DNA of 64,000 bases from Diospyros lotus (lineage: Eukaryota > Streptophyta > Magnoliopsida > Ericales > Ebenaceae), in assembly GCF_014633365.1 (NCBI RefSeq), contig NC_068345.1:11168058-11232057 (forward strand), read 5' to 3'. This document shows positions 11,461 to 23,667 of the stretch, piece after piece. The notes beneath the pieces were generated by a model. That model was not told the origin of the DNA. It searched no databases and worked only from the letters and a program-made list of their open reading frames with translations. Position numbers and translations under genes: made by a program. Every line of letters begins with the position of its first letter. Position 1 is the first letter of the stretch.

Positions 11461-12076
11461 CACATAAATATTATGCAAAGGCAAAGATTATATATTTTAT
11501 ATTAGGATATATTAAGACTAATACAAAAATATTATACTTTCTATTAGATTGTGTGGATATATTATATAATAGTATATATTGCAACAATCCATTAATGAGT
11601 CTGGAACATTCTGTTGATATTTCAAACGCGTTTCTATTGCCCGAGCCATCATTTTGCTGTTTTGACCAGCATGGCTATTATTGGCCCTTTAAACGAGACA
11701 AAAAGGATTAAGTCAATTATTAAGTGAAACTTCCTAAGTAATAAAAATTGAAGGAACTATGGAGGGACGTGCCCAGCGGCATGCATTTATGTTTTAAGTA
11801 TGGCATATGTGTAGATATAATATTAATATATCTTATGCCATGTAAAGTCGGTAGATATATATATGCGTGTCGAAGAAGGTTGCTCAAAGTCAACCATTTC
11901 AGCTGGAGGCAATTGAGTGGAGGAGACCAAGGGGAAAAGGGATGGCAGGGGCGCATGATGGCGCCTGGGGAGGATGAAATTGGAAACTTAACCACTAAGG
12001 TTGCTGAATTGCAATGCAATGAATAATATATATATATATATATATTATATTATATTATATTATAGTAAGGTATATA
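11461..12076. other. Unassigned DNA with AT microsatellite
   Basis: No supported gene. A TA/TATTA simple repeat occupies 12026-12064. The segment 11880-11980 is locally GC-richer but has no recognisable frame. Confidence 0.3.
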
Positions 12077-12743
12077 ATATGTGTAACATTTTAAATTAAA
12101 ATAAGTAATATTTTATATTTTACGAAAAGTTTAAAAATTTTAAAAATAATTTATTAATTTTAAATAGCCGAATTAATCAAAAAGAATGCTCTGAAACTTA
12201 GATGTCTAAGGAAAATAATATGATATTGACTAGCGTTCCGAAATAGGATTTATGGTATTAAAAGAAATCAGAACTGAGACTGTTTTTAATATAGTTGTGA
12301 TTCAACCTAGAAAATCGAACGATCATAAGGCATCTTCGAAAAATCAATGGAACCCTAAAGGGACTCCGATTTTATGTAGGGATCAATTTTGAAGTGGTAA
12401 CAGGATGAAACAAATGTCATGTAAAGACACTAGGGCGAAATCGTTCTTATCGAGTGAGCCTTGGAGTTATTAATTTTAAATTTTCAGTATCGTAATGCAA
12501 ATTAATTCAATGGTTGAGGGTGTAATTGCAATTTGAAAATTATCCAAGCGAAATGGAGATGAAATATAGGGTTTAAATGTATAATTTTTCATATATATTG
12601 GTGTAGTATATTTAATATGTAGATATATATTTGTATATATGTATGTGTGTATGATGAAGCCTCTGTGAAGCTTCAAATGGGCAAGATTTGTTACAAGTTG
12701 CAAGCAATTGGCTGCAAGATTTGAGAAAATCTAGAGTAGGTAA

Positions 12744-14390
12744 TGTTAGAACGGGAGATGCTATAGCACACACCAAGAGGGGGGTGAATTGGTTATTTTA
12801 AAAACTTAATTAATAGAACTTGAAAAACTTTTTAATACAGGTTGAAGTTTTAATGATTTAAAACGTGAAACATATAAAATGACAAATGTGAATCAAGTGA
12901 GGAATTAAGGAATGCTTGGAAAGATAAAGATGATTTAAAGAACACAAGCACACAAGAACACCAAGATTTATAGTGGTTCGGCTTAACCCAAGCCTAATCC
13001 ACTACCTTAGCTCCTCACTAAGGATTTTTCAAACCATCCACTAAAACCCCCTACTTAAACCAAGTAGGTCCTCTAGTCCGAGACTAGGAATTACAAAACC
13101 TCCCACTCAAATGGGCCCTCTAGCTATACAAGCTAGGAAAACAAGAAATATATAGTTGGAGAGAATCTAAGAAATGAATCTCTTAGTTACAATGTCTCTC
13201 AAAAATGATACAAGGCTTAAATGAATGTAAACAAATTAAGATCACAGCCTTGAAGAGAGAAAATTGAAGCACAGTGAATGTAAATAGAAACGAGTGTAAA
13301 ATGTAAGCTCAATTCAATTCGTTCCCGTCCATTAGCTTTCTCTTGATCATCTATGACATGTATATATAAGTGTCCCACGAAGTTGAAGAGAAATATAGCC
13401 GTTTGGAGCCGTTGGGATTTGAAAAAATAGCCGTTGGAGCTTTCTGCAAAAAGAAATAGTCGACAGAAGAAATATATAGTTGACTATTTTTACAACTAAA
13501 GCAAGAAATAATCGACAGACAAAACGAATAGTCGACTATTTTATAACACAAAATTTCAATAGTCGACAGACACATTCTAATAGTCGACAGATGCTGAGAT
13601 ATGAAGAAATTTTTGAATTTCATGAACAAAAATAGTCGACAGATCAAAAGGCATAGTCGACTATTTTTACTCGATAGTCGACAGATGCTAAAAATAGTCG
13701 ACAGATGCTTAAATAGTCGACAGAACATTAAAAATAGTCGACTATTTTGAAGCATAGTCAACAGAATGATCCTGATAGTCGACTATTCTTTAGAAAAACT
13801 TGAATTTTCAATACATCATTATTCGATTCTTTAAAAACTCATTTTGATTATCTTTAAAGCAAGTTGAGATTATCAAATGTATATTTTGAAACAAATCACT
13901 CTCAACAAGCAAGTTTTTCAAATCACTCTCAACCATACTCAATATTTCTTCTATAAGTTTTCATATCTTGCTTCAAAGCTTATATACTAAAAATTCATTT
14001 TCTCATTCATATAATCCACATAGTAGAAATTGATTTTCATATAGTCATTTATCAAAACCATTCATATAGACATTTATCAAAACCATTTCATTTCCAAGAG
14101 ATATTAGATATCAAAATACCAAGAGATAGTTTTCTAAAATGAACACACTTTCAAAAACATGTTCTAGTTGGTCTTTTGCCTTAGAATTGTTTTGACCAAC
14201 GATTTCAAGGAGATTCTTTTTAGATCTTAAAACTTGTTTATGCTAATCTCCAAATAATATAAAAGATCATAGATCATTTTAACAAAGCACTTTGAAATTG
14301 ATTTTTGTTTCCAAACCATATGCTTTAATTGAGAAAAAAATACATTTGAAATTTTTCATCATCAAAACTAAACACAAGAGTAAAATATCA
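12744..14390 (-). mobile_element. Solo LTR, Ty1/copia SIRE-like, nested
   Basis: This 1647-bp element on the minus strand (plus-strand ends TGTTAG and ATATCA) is flanked by the perfect duplication GGTAA (12739-12743 and 14391-14395). Minus-strand order: start with a tttgatgatga segment, a gtcgac array, a TATA box (about 13363-13373), conserved 'actaggaattac'-type segments, and the terminal 'caattcaccccc' signature. It inserted into the gypsy LTR at 12082-16012. Confidence 0.88.
13455..13787. repeat. 14-copy gtcgac motif array in LTR U3
   Basis: Fourteen copies of (a)tagtcgac occur in 333 bp in two alternating forms: ATAGTCGACAGA and the palindrome AATAGTCGACTATT. Some copies have decayed to gttgac, atcgac or gtcaac. 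The block sits just upstream (minus sense) of the LTR TATA box. Spacing is irregular, unlike a CRISPR array or a simple tandem repeat. Confidence 0.85.
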
Positions 14391-16017
14391 GGTAATGTAA
14401 AAGATTTGAGATGGGATTTGATAAGAAATGTGATATATAATAAATACATATACAATCGTGGAGTTTAAACTGGGGCTACCTATAAATTAACAGAGAGCTT
14501 TGTCGAGAAAAGGGGAGAAATGAAAGGAGATTGAGAGAGGGAGAGAGTTGGGTGTGACAGTGCTAACAGGAGGCCGTCTTAGCCGGCGACAGCGACCGGA
14601 GTTGGCTGCAACAGCAAGTGGCCATGGCAACAACACAGTTAAGGCAGCAGCGGTGGCTGGCGGTTGCGTGGCGGTTAGAGGCAGTCGGCGAGGATGGGGT
14701 AGCAGCCGACGTGGGTGAAAGTGGTCAATAGTACAATGGTGCGGCAGCTAACCACATGGTTGTTCCCGCGCAAGAGGCAAGGAGGAAGAAAGAAAAAAGA
14801 AGAAGAAAAGAAATAAAAAAAGAAAAGAAAAGAAAGAAAGGAAAAAAGAAAATAGAAAAATGAGGGGAAAATGAAGAAAAATAAGAAAAAAAATTTAAAA
14901 AAAATCAGAAAATTCTAATAATTAATTTGGGGCCATAGGAGCATGTCGAAACTAAGAAATTATCCAAACACACATTTCGAGGTTATGGCATGCATATCGA
15001 GGAAGGTTGAGAGGTTAAGTCAAGGTGAGTGATTTTTTCTCAGAAATTATTTTATGAATCATGGTGGTGGATAAATTGGGAAAATGTTTGAGAAAATTTA
15101 TTTAGTATGGAATTATTGAGGAGAAATAGAGGAAAATTATGAAAAAATTAGGAAAAATAGAATATTGATATCCTTGATTAAATATGATTGCCAGGGTACA
15201 TTGAGGTTTTGAATTGAGTACGTTAGGAGTCTGTCACGAGAATCAAGATATTCTGAGTTACGTTTAAGGTAAGTGGTTCTACCCTAAACCCGATTTTATG
15301 TAAATGATTTTATCACGTTGACATGCTTGGTTATACTATATATCATGTAGATTGCATTTACATGTCATGATGATAAAGTATATATATGCTCACGATGATA
15401 TTATTAATCATGCATTGCATATTTTGAGAGTACGGGTCGGCACTGCTGCTCTATCAAGGGTGCACTCGTACACCTCGGTTGGTAAGGACATCGTAAAAAT
15501 GGGGAGCAACATTATGGTCCGATCGGCTCAAACGAAAGAAAAAAGAATAAGGACATTTTGCATATTACATCCATATACGAAATATGATTATTGTACTCTT
15601 ACTTAAATAATTTATCATCTAACTTGGACTTTGTCCCTGAAATATTCAAATGTTTCATATGGAGATTGTAGTAGAAACGATGATGAAATAGGCATGTAAT
15701 GGCACTTAGCAAAGTGCATGATGTATTGGTTGTATGATTATGTAGCCTATGTATTTAAGTTCTACTACTTTGAATTCTGAACGTCTTGAATGATGATATA
15801 TAACCTTAATTATGGTTAATGTTAAAGTTAGGTTCGATTCTTAGCTTCTGCATTTGATGTTTATGATGATTCTCATTCGAGATAGATGAACGAAAATTTT
15901 GGGATGGATATAAGGAATGATATGGTTTAGCAATTAATTAGTTTGAAAAGAAAAATTTATTATTTCAGAATTATTCCAAGTTATAATACGCCTGGAAAGA
16001 AGGGGTGTTACAATATG

Positions 16018-17641
16018 TGTACTAATAGATAAATATCAAAAAATTAAGAAAAAGAGAAATTGATATATATATATTATATATTATGAAGAGAAGTTTCAAT
16101 TGAAAGTCAATAGTGGAGGGGACAATGCGGAAGTGGGTGGCAGAAGGCATAATTTGCCTGATGTAATTGGAATTAAGAAGACTTTGATTGGCGAGATTTG
16201 ATGTAAATATATATATATATATATGTTGTAAGTAAGTAGAGGAATTACAATTGAAATGGGAAAATGGATAAAGACTTCCGAATGCAAGATACATATAGAT
16301 ACAACCTTCAAGGCACAGGTTAAGTGGTTGATTCTTGATAAGTTGAGATTCGTACCAGTAAGTCATATGTTCGACTTGTTGATCTGTGCAATGAGGCAAA
16401 TCCTCCACCTATAATTTACCTCATTTATCAAAATCGAGGGCATGAGCAGTTGGGGATCGCATAAGAACAGTAATTCCAAGATATATATAGATATAATATT
16501 GGATTAGTAAATACATATATGGAATAAGTGAATAGGGAATAAAATATTTGTATATGAATATGGTGCATGTAAGTAAAAGGGAAGATGTATACATATATAT
16601 AATATTATATAATATATATAATAAAAAAAAAAGAAAGAAGAATGAGCTTATAACCCCTCCTCTCCTGCGCCTACATAAAGCGTGGTTATTCCTCTTCTTT
16701 TTTTTCATAATTTTCAATTCACTTCAAACACTTTAGTAGCTCCATTCTAATAATAATCAAAGGAAAAATATCTAAACCAAGTTTCTATGTCTCTTTTCCC
16801 TAAAGCAAGTTTTATATCTATCTTTTCTTTCGAATGTAAGTTCTTATATCGTTGTTCTTTTGAATGCAAGTTCCTAAACGTCCTTTTCATTTTGGAAAAT
16901 TAATTGTTATTTCTGAATTTTTCTTCTTTCCTTGAATACTTGATGAATTTTGTCAAGAAGCCTAAATAGGGTTTTGGTTCACCCTATATTTTTAAATAAA
17001 TGATGTTCTTATTTCAATGATCCATGCTTTTTTAATTATTGAATCCTTGATAAATCATATTTATTTCATGATATTCTATTCCAACAGTATGTATAACTTC
17101 ATAATACATGTTATGCTAATTATTTAATTCAATAATGTCACTGGGCTACATGGATTGAGAATGTATAACATAGACATAGTGATGCATATAGTATATGGAA
17201 AATGTGTGGGCATTACATAGAATATTTGGTGAGCATATGGTCATGCACGAAATTATGTATGTTTTCAAATTGTCTATGTGTATTTAATATATATATATAT
17301 ATTTGTGCACTTATTATTTTGTGCAGTGTCTATGTCCACATGGAGAAAATGATATCCAAAGTTTGGTGAACAAATGCCTAACGTGGGCGAGCTATGATTG
17401 TGAGTCTGGTAAATGGAACTCAGTTCACAGTTTAATGATTTATTTGAAATTATGTATGTTACATGTATTTTGAGGCCATGGGTGTCGATGTGTTATGAAT
17501 GAGCTCCAAGGACCGTATGTGAGTAAATGAACATGTGCGTAAATTGCATGGTGTTATGAGTCATGGCATGGGTGCATAATGTGGTATATCATGGTATGTG
17601 CATGATGTGGTATATCATGGTAAATGCGTGAGGTGGTATAA
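16018..17641 (+). repeat. Probable gypsy LTR sequence, upstream part
   Basis: Mostly AT-rich sequence with TA microsatellites (16208-16223, 17287-17302). The style of 17100-17641 (repeats of catggtat, tgtggtatatcatgg near 17580-17650) continues across the hAT insertion to the LTR end at 19205, so at least the right part belongs to that LTR. The left LTR border could not be found. Confidence 0.4.
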
Positions 17642-17649
17642 CATGGTAT

Positions 17650-18720
17650 TAGGGGTGTACACAGTTCGGTTAGGCCGGTTTTTGCCTTTTTTAATACATC
17701 GAACCGCATATGCAGTTTTCCTATAAAATCAAACCGCAAGATTTGATTTGGTGAGCCAAAACTGCACCGAACCGCACCGCATTTTGCAGTGCGGTGCGAT
17801 GCGATGCGATTTTCGCGATTTGCTAAATGTTTATTTTTCGCGGCTGGGTGCGGTTTGGTGCGGCTTGACATTACACAAAATTGTGTACATGTGCTCATGT
17901 TCAAAGACTGCCTACATTATGTGTTTGATTTATTGCAGTGGCCAAATTTTCTAAGCACCTAATTGCCCTAGATAATAACGTGAAGGTACACAAAACTAAG
18001 CAGACGAAGGAAACTTGATCTTATAGTATATATAGATACAGCTGTGTGGTTGGCTTCTCACCTATCTACAACCAAATGGTTCTAGAGAGAGTCTAAAGCA
18101 TTTGACAGAGAGAGATGGGTGGTTGGAACCTTGGAATGGTCCAATGCTCTACCTCCATAACTGAGCTCCAATAGCCTATAGAAATCTATTTATATATATA
18201 TATATAAACGAAAAAAAAAAAAACATTATTAGTACCTGAAGTTGTTGTCTCCCTCAATTTCCCTGCATATTCACACATTAAATATGAGGTTAGAATGAAG
18301 GCACCAAAAAAAGGAGCGCATAATTGCAGATCAAGGAATCGAAGTGAGAGAGAGAGAGAATCTAGTACCAACATTTCCGAAAGACGATCGATTTTGTGGG
18401 TTTGAAGCGCACCGCTAGTAGAGAGAACACAAAGAAGAAACGTGGTGCGACGCTGGTGGGTTAGAACACAGAGAAGAAATAGAATGGAAGAGATAAGGTT
18501 ACATCTATTTATATATTTTTATTTTATTTTTTATTTATTTTATTATACAATATTATTATTGGGGTGGTTCGGTTCAAAACCGAACCGCGAAAACTCTAAA
18601 CCGCAAAACGCGCGGTTTATAGTTTTCTTAAACCGTGTCGAATCGTTGACTCAAAAAATCGTGCGGTTTGGTGCGGTTCAGTCAATTTTTGTGGTGAGCT
18701 AATTTTTTTGAACACCCCTA
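17650..18720. mobile_element. Non-autonomous hAT element (internal-deletion type)
   Basis: 1071 bp with termini TAGGGGTGTAC and ...ACACCCCTA and a perfect 8-bp duplication CATGGTAT (17642-17649 and 18721-18728). Subterminal gcggtttggtgcggtt repeats and the internal 'gtagagagaacac' segment match the 4.16-kb hAT at 59197-63360, making this a short relative without transposase. It inserted into a gypsy LTR. Confidence 0.9.
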
Positions 18721-18728
18721 CATGGTAT

Positions 18729-19205
18729 GGGTACATGATGGGGAATAATATGGCATAGATGTGTCAAATAAAAATGAGTAAATCTCTTTTTGTTATAGGC
18801 TATTATGATGCACCAGATTGGGGTTATTTAATGTAAGTGGATAATTCTCTTATTGATTCATCGCTTATTGATCTCGTTTATTATATATCATATATACTTG
18901 CTAGATCTACTGTCTCATATTTGTTTTACATCATTCCAGGTAAAAGGGGAAACTTGGATTTGGGCGAGCCAGTGTAGCTTGATCTTAGAAAGTTAGTTAT
19001 GTGTATAGAGCAGTCCCAACCAAAAGATCCATGGGGGATTGTGTTATGGGCAAAAGAAGAGGTTTAATTTTGTATTTAGATTTTGTTGCCCTTTTGGGAT
19101 GTATGGGTTGTTGAGCCCTAATGTGAGTGTTAAATAAATGGTAATGTAAATGTTTATCGGTATTGGAGCTTGTTAAAAAAATGAGAAAATTTTGGGACAG
19201 TGACA
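18729..19205 (+). repeat. Ty3/gypsy 5' LTR, 3' part
   Basis: Sequence resumes after the hAT insertion and ends GGGACAGTGACA at 19205, immediately followed by a primer-binding site. Both support an LTR 3' end and the start of an internal region. The LTR 5' end lies to the left and is unresolved. Confidence 0.6.
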
Positions 19206-19208
19206 GTT

Positions 19209-19220
19209 TGGTATCAGGGC
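19209..19220 (+). other. Retrotransposon primer-binding site
   Basis: TGGTATCAGGGC is one mismatch from the plant initiator-Met tRNA complement TGGTATCAGAGC and lies four bases after the LTR end. It marks the start of an internal region that runs to the insertion at 19889. No gag frame is intact in it. Confidence 0.7.
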
Positions 19221-19888
19221 TTGTAATTTGAAAATTTTGAGTCCTTACAATCTTTATTCATAACTCTTCAATTTTGTATGAATAAATCCCTAAACTTCTT
19301 GTTAGAGATCTTATTTTTAAGTTATTAAGAATATAATAATGAAATTCTTTAGTACAAAAAATCTTAAATTGTTCATATTCCTTCATTTTCTTGAATGAGG
19401 ACTTTAAGCAATCGAGTACAAACTAGTATAGAAGTTTACTACTTTAATTAGTATGAGATAATAATGATAAAGGGCGTGAGTCACATGCCACAAGGCATGA
19501 GATGCTTACGGTAAACGTGTGAGTGGATGTTAGTTGAATAAGACATTGAATGTGACATTGATAACAAATCATATAACTGAGAGAATTAATGATTTGTTAT
19601 CAATTGGGATTGCGTAATTGATCTTCTAATTTGAAGTAACACAGTTGTTTTGTGTATTGGTATGTGAGATTTACTAGTGATGCAAACTTATTCAATTGTG
19701 AGATGAAAATGTTCATTGTATAGTCTTATTAGACTGGTATATGAAGGCGGGTGTTTGCTAGATAGAATACATTATCTCAATTGTGAGGTGAACGTCCCTT
19801 GTGATCTTTTGTTGATTTGTGATAGAATAAGTCCTTAGCTAAGTCATGAATGACTGAAAATGAGTTTTCAGTATTGGTAGATTTGAAA

Positions 19889-20825
19889 TGTTATGACACA
19901 CACCCAAGAGGGAGGTGAATTGGGTAATTTAAAAATTTAGTTTGAAACTTGAAATACTTTTAATGAAAAATGAAATTTCAATGCAAGTGAAGATTATTGA
20001 AAAGCTTAGAGCAATAAATAAAACAAAAAGTATAAGCAAGAGATGAACACGAGGATTTATAGTGGTTCGGTTTAAACCAAACATAATCCACTACCTTAGC
20101 TTCTCACTAAGGATTTTGTAGACCAATCCACTATAACCTTCTATTTGAACCCAAGTAGACCCTCTAGTACAAGACTAGGAAATACAAACCTTCTACCAAT
20201 AATGGGTAGGCCTTCAAGCTTCATAAGCTTGAAAAAGAAAATACAATAGTGAACAACAGAGAAAATCTAAGGGTAGAATACTCTTAGTTACAATGATCTC
20301 TCAAAAATAAAATACAAGACTTGAAAATAAATTTACAAAGATAGAGTAAAGCCTTGGAGAGATAAAAACTAAAGCATAAATACAATGGAGAAGAATAAAA
20401 ATAATTTGTAAGCTCACTTCACTTCTTTCAATATTTAGATTAGCTCATTTCCATCCATTAGCCTTTTATTGATCATCATTGAGTTGTATTTATAAGCATT
20501 CCAAAAGTTTCAAGAGAAAACTAGCCGTTTTGAGCTGTTGGAATTTGAAAAACTAGCCGTTATGGCTTTCTGCGAAAAGAGTTAGGTGACAAAAGAAAAA
20601 GATAGTCGACAGAATCAAGTAATAAACAATACTTAGTCGACAGAACAAATGAGTTAGTCGACAAAAACAATTTCTATATTCTGTTAGTTAACAAAACCAA
20701 TGAGATAGTTGACAAACTGAAGGAGATAGTAGATAGATGCAAGGGCTTAGTTAACTAAGTCAAGCATTTAGTTGACTGATTGAAAGTATTTAGTCGACAA
20801 ATGCAAAAGGAAATTTTTCAGTTTA
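19889..20825 (-). repeat. Truncated SIRE-like LTR (LTR-C)
   Basis: Plus-strand start TGTTATGACACACACCC and then ggaggtgaattgggtaat match the LTR at 12744. It shares the 'gtggttcggtttaa' and 'cactaaggattt' segments and a TATA box (plus-strand tatttataagc, about 20488). A degenerate gtcgac/gttgac array of about ten copies lies at 20582-20786. The remainder is cut off near a TA microsatellite (20828-20850). Confidence 0.7.
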
Positions 20826-20869
20826 ATCATATATATATATATATATATATGTTTGTGCGCTTAAATAAA

Positions 20870-20966
20870 CATGGGAAGGCGTATGAGGAGTGGCAGCGCA
20901 TGCAACTTGGTTCCTTAGGTGGGCGAGTTCGATTCTCACCAGTGCTGCTTGAGACTTTTTTTTTTC
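20870..20966 (+). repeat. Possible tRNA-derived SINE 1
   Basis: A B-box-like GAGTTCGATTC (matches GTTCGANNC) lies about 45 bp downstream of an A-box-like agtggcagcgca, and the stretch ends in a T-run. The layout fits the head of a tRNA-derived SINE. It does not fold as a complete tRNA, so a functional tRNA gene is unlikely. Confidence 0.4.
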
Positions 20967-21030
20967 ATTTCAAAATATAATACATAAGTTTCTTTATATA
21001 TCAATTCGTGACCCTAGAATAATAAGGAAA

Positions 21031-21097
21031 GCGACAGCTGGAGTGGTTTCATGCACATACTTTCTTGCTGGATGAGCAAGGATCAAATCCTTGGTTG
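21031..21097 (+). repeat. Possible tRNA-derived SINE 2
   Basis: Contains agctggagtgg (A-box-like) and, 30-odd bases later, GGATCAAATCC (B-box-like, matches GATCAAATC). It lies just downstream of SINE candidate 1 and is equally tentative. Confidence 0.35.
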
Positions 21098-23667
21098 GAA
21101 AAATCTAACCACTGATATGTCATATCATCACTCTGACTAAAATCTATCGCATGGTATTGAGTTAATGAGTTTGATTAGTTCATGGCTCTCATTCGGTTGG
21201 AATGTTAGTAATAGAAAGATTGAATTACATGGTAATCATCAACGGAATGGGTTAAGTATAAATTGGCTTCATTGTCATTTATATCATCTTGATATGTTGC
21301 TAGACGTCACTCAAGATCATCAGGGTGTTTTAAAAAGATGGAGAAATTCTTAGAATAGATCGAAGAGTTTGATTAATATCAAAGACATTTGATGTTTCTC
21401 GATTGCTAGGTGGTGGTAAACCTAGAAAGTCACACACCCAAAAGTGAAGCAACCAAAATAAGAACTGTGCGGCTTGTATTATGTTTTATACGTCATCAAC
21501 AATAAATGAATGGTCTAATTATCATTAAGAGTTAATGACGATTTTGTATGCAATAGAGGAATGGTCTTGTAACAACAAATACCAAATTGTCGACTCATTT
21601 CATGAACAGTAGATAGTTTTTCAAAAGTTGAAAATTGTCGACTATTCGATAAATATTATCAAAAGTTTCTATTCAGTAGATTGTGCGTGAAAGCTTTGAG
21701 AGTCAATAGATTGTCTACTAACTCCTATGCCACTTGTCAATACTTGAGCCTGCATGGCTTTGAGGTGGATTATCATTAATTAATCTTTCACTTAAGCATA
21801 TAAAAGAAAGAATAGAAGATAAAGAAAAAGGTTGGAAACTTATTGGTTTTTTGGAGACCTTTTTATTTTTCTCGGCAACTTCTTCTTCTTGTTCTTTTTG
21901 TTCTTCTTCTCTTAGTTTCCTCAATATGTTCAACTAATACAAAAGGAAGCTTCAATGAGTTTTTAGAAGCTTGTTTGGTATGGACCAACTAGGCCCTTTA
22001 CATTTTAGGAGGAAAATGTTAGCTTGTGAAACTTCTTCTATTTCATTCTTTGAATCTTCAAAGATATATTTTACTGAATTGTTTAGTTTTACATTCAATA
22101 GATATTGCATATTGCTTAAACACTCAAAGTTTATATGATTTTATGTATAATTTTGTTGTGCACGTGAGATGTAAAAAAAATTTAAAACCTACACAACCAT
22201 ATGCGATCCCCAACACATACAACCCCCTCCCCGCGTGCGCACACACACGAGCGCTTCTTGGGTTTTCTTATATTCATCTTCTCATTCTTTTTCTCCATTA
22301 TTCTAATGTTAATTTTCCTACCTTACCTTAGAAGTTGTGAAAAAAAGAATACATATTGAAATAGTAACTTTAACATTATTTTAGTCGACATTTTGATATT
22401 ATTATTATATTTTTAATGATAAAATCTCACTATTATGTATGTGATGGCTATATATATAATTTTATTTTCGACACTTTACATCTACTTTATTTTTTAAATA
22501 CAACAACATGTAATTTAGTATTATGTATTTTATAAATAATATTTAAAAGTTAAAATTAAATTGTTTAACGCTATTCTTTAACTTTTTTTTGTTTAGTTAT
22601 TAAAGGTAATATAGTCAAACCACTTATTTAATTCCATTTCCATCTTATTTCGAACATAAAAATTGGAATTCAATTATAACTTCTCATGTTTTGTTTGAAA
22701 CAAAACAATATTATAATTATGTTAGAATTATTAAAATTATGGAATAAAATTTTGATTCTATTGGAATTGGTTTCAAAAGAGATGTCAATAATTTTCGCCA
22801 TATTAGTGAGTATTGATTACTCCCATTGGAGATTATTGGCGCCATGCCATCTCTAGTGAATTGTTGCCACTTAGCCTTTTTTAAAATCTTGATTCTCAAG
22901 ACCTACAATGAGGCATGGTTGATGAAATGGTGGTAAAAGTGTCAAAAGATATAGAAGAGAGAGGGTTTGTGCAAATAAGAGAGATGCTACAAAAGAGTTG
23001 TTTTGAGTATGTTTATGAGTGATTTAGGCTTGTTGGGTGACGAGTTGTGTTTAGTGGTTAAAGAATGGTATGATTTGATTATCAAGTTTAATTTGACTGG
23101 TTTTTTTCTAAATCTATAATTTACTTTTATGAGGGTGAAAAGTGTCATAGGTCGACTAAACAAGTAATGAAGTTTTATATAGGTCGTATTAATGCTAAAA
23201 TATTTGCCCGTCTATGTTGACAATGGGGGCTAATCAATGTAGGAGACAATGTCACTAGATATAATTGACACAACATTCATAGATGTGGCAAAATTACTAG
23301 GACGTCAATTACGTTAAATACCTTAGTAAGTTATATTAAGATTTAGAGATTTTTTTTCTATCGAGATGTTAATGACCATATGAAATTAAAACAAAATTAG
23401 AGGTGGATATTAGGTAAAGTAAAAATTGAGATCAAAATTAAAATAAAGTAAAAAAGTTCGAATTTCTTTTTTCTCTTACAATTTAACTTACAATAAAAAC
23501 AAAGTTAAACTTAATAAAAAAAAAAAAATGAACGAAACTATAACACTAAACCCCCAAAACCCTATATATATTCAAATTCCCAATCTCATACAAATTTTAC
23601 AATGCACACCATTTAATGCCTTGCCACAATTGACAACAATTATAAAAATATAGATGATAATTTTTTC
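21098..23667. other. Unassigned intergenic DNA
   Basis: No convincing gene. The segment 21590-21720 has several degenerate gtcgac/gtcaat motifs and is probably another scrap of the SIRE-like LTR family. A 71-codon minus-strand frame at 21718-21933 is Glu/Lys-rich with no domain. AC and AT simple sequence occurs near 22235. The rest is AT-rich with nothing recognised. Confidence 0.3.

Larger units (their letters stand above)
12082..16012 (+). mobile_element. Solo LTR, Ty3/gypsy type, split by another LTR
   Basis: Starts TGTAACA, ends GGGGTGTTACA, with perfect TGTAACA/TGTTACA-type termini. It is flanked by the perfect duplication ATATG (12077-12081 and 16013-16017). Removing the nested LTR at 12744-14390 and one copy of its duplication leaves about 2.28 kb, normal for a chromovirus-type gypsy LTR. 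A GC-rich patch at 14540-14760 and a purine-rich tract at 14770-14900 lie inside. No gag or pol remains. The lineage is inferred from the TGTTACA ends. Confidence 0.85.

Noticed and set aside
13455..13787. CRISPR-like repeat array
   Set aside because: Repeats are 12-14 bp, unevenly spaced and inside a plant LTR with target-site duplications. There are no spacers of constant length and no cas genes.
20870..20966. Functional tRNA gene
   Set aside because: The B box is present, but acceptor, D and anticodon stems do not pair convincingly. A SINE head is more likely.
21718..21933. Glu/Lys-rich 71-codon minus-strand frame
   Set aside because: Low-complexity composition with no promoter or domain, lying in LTR-like scrap.
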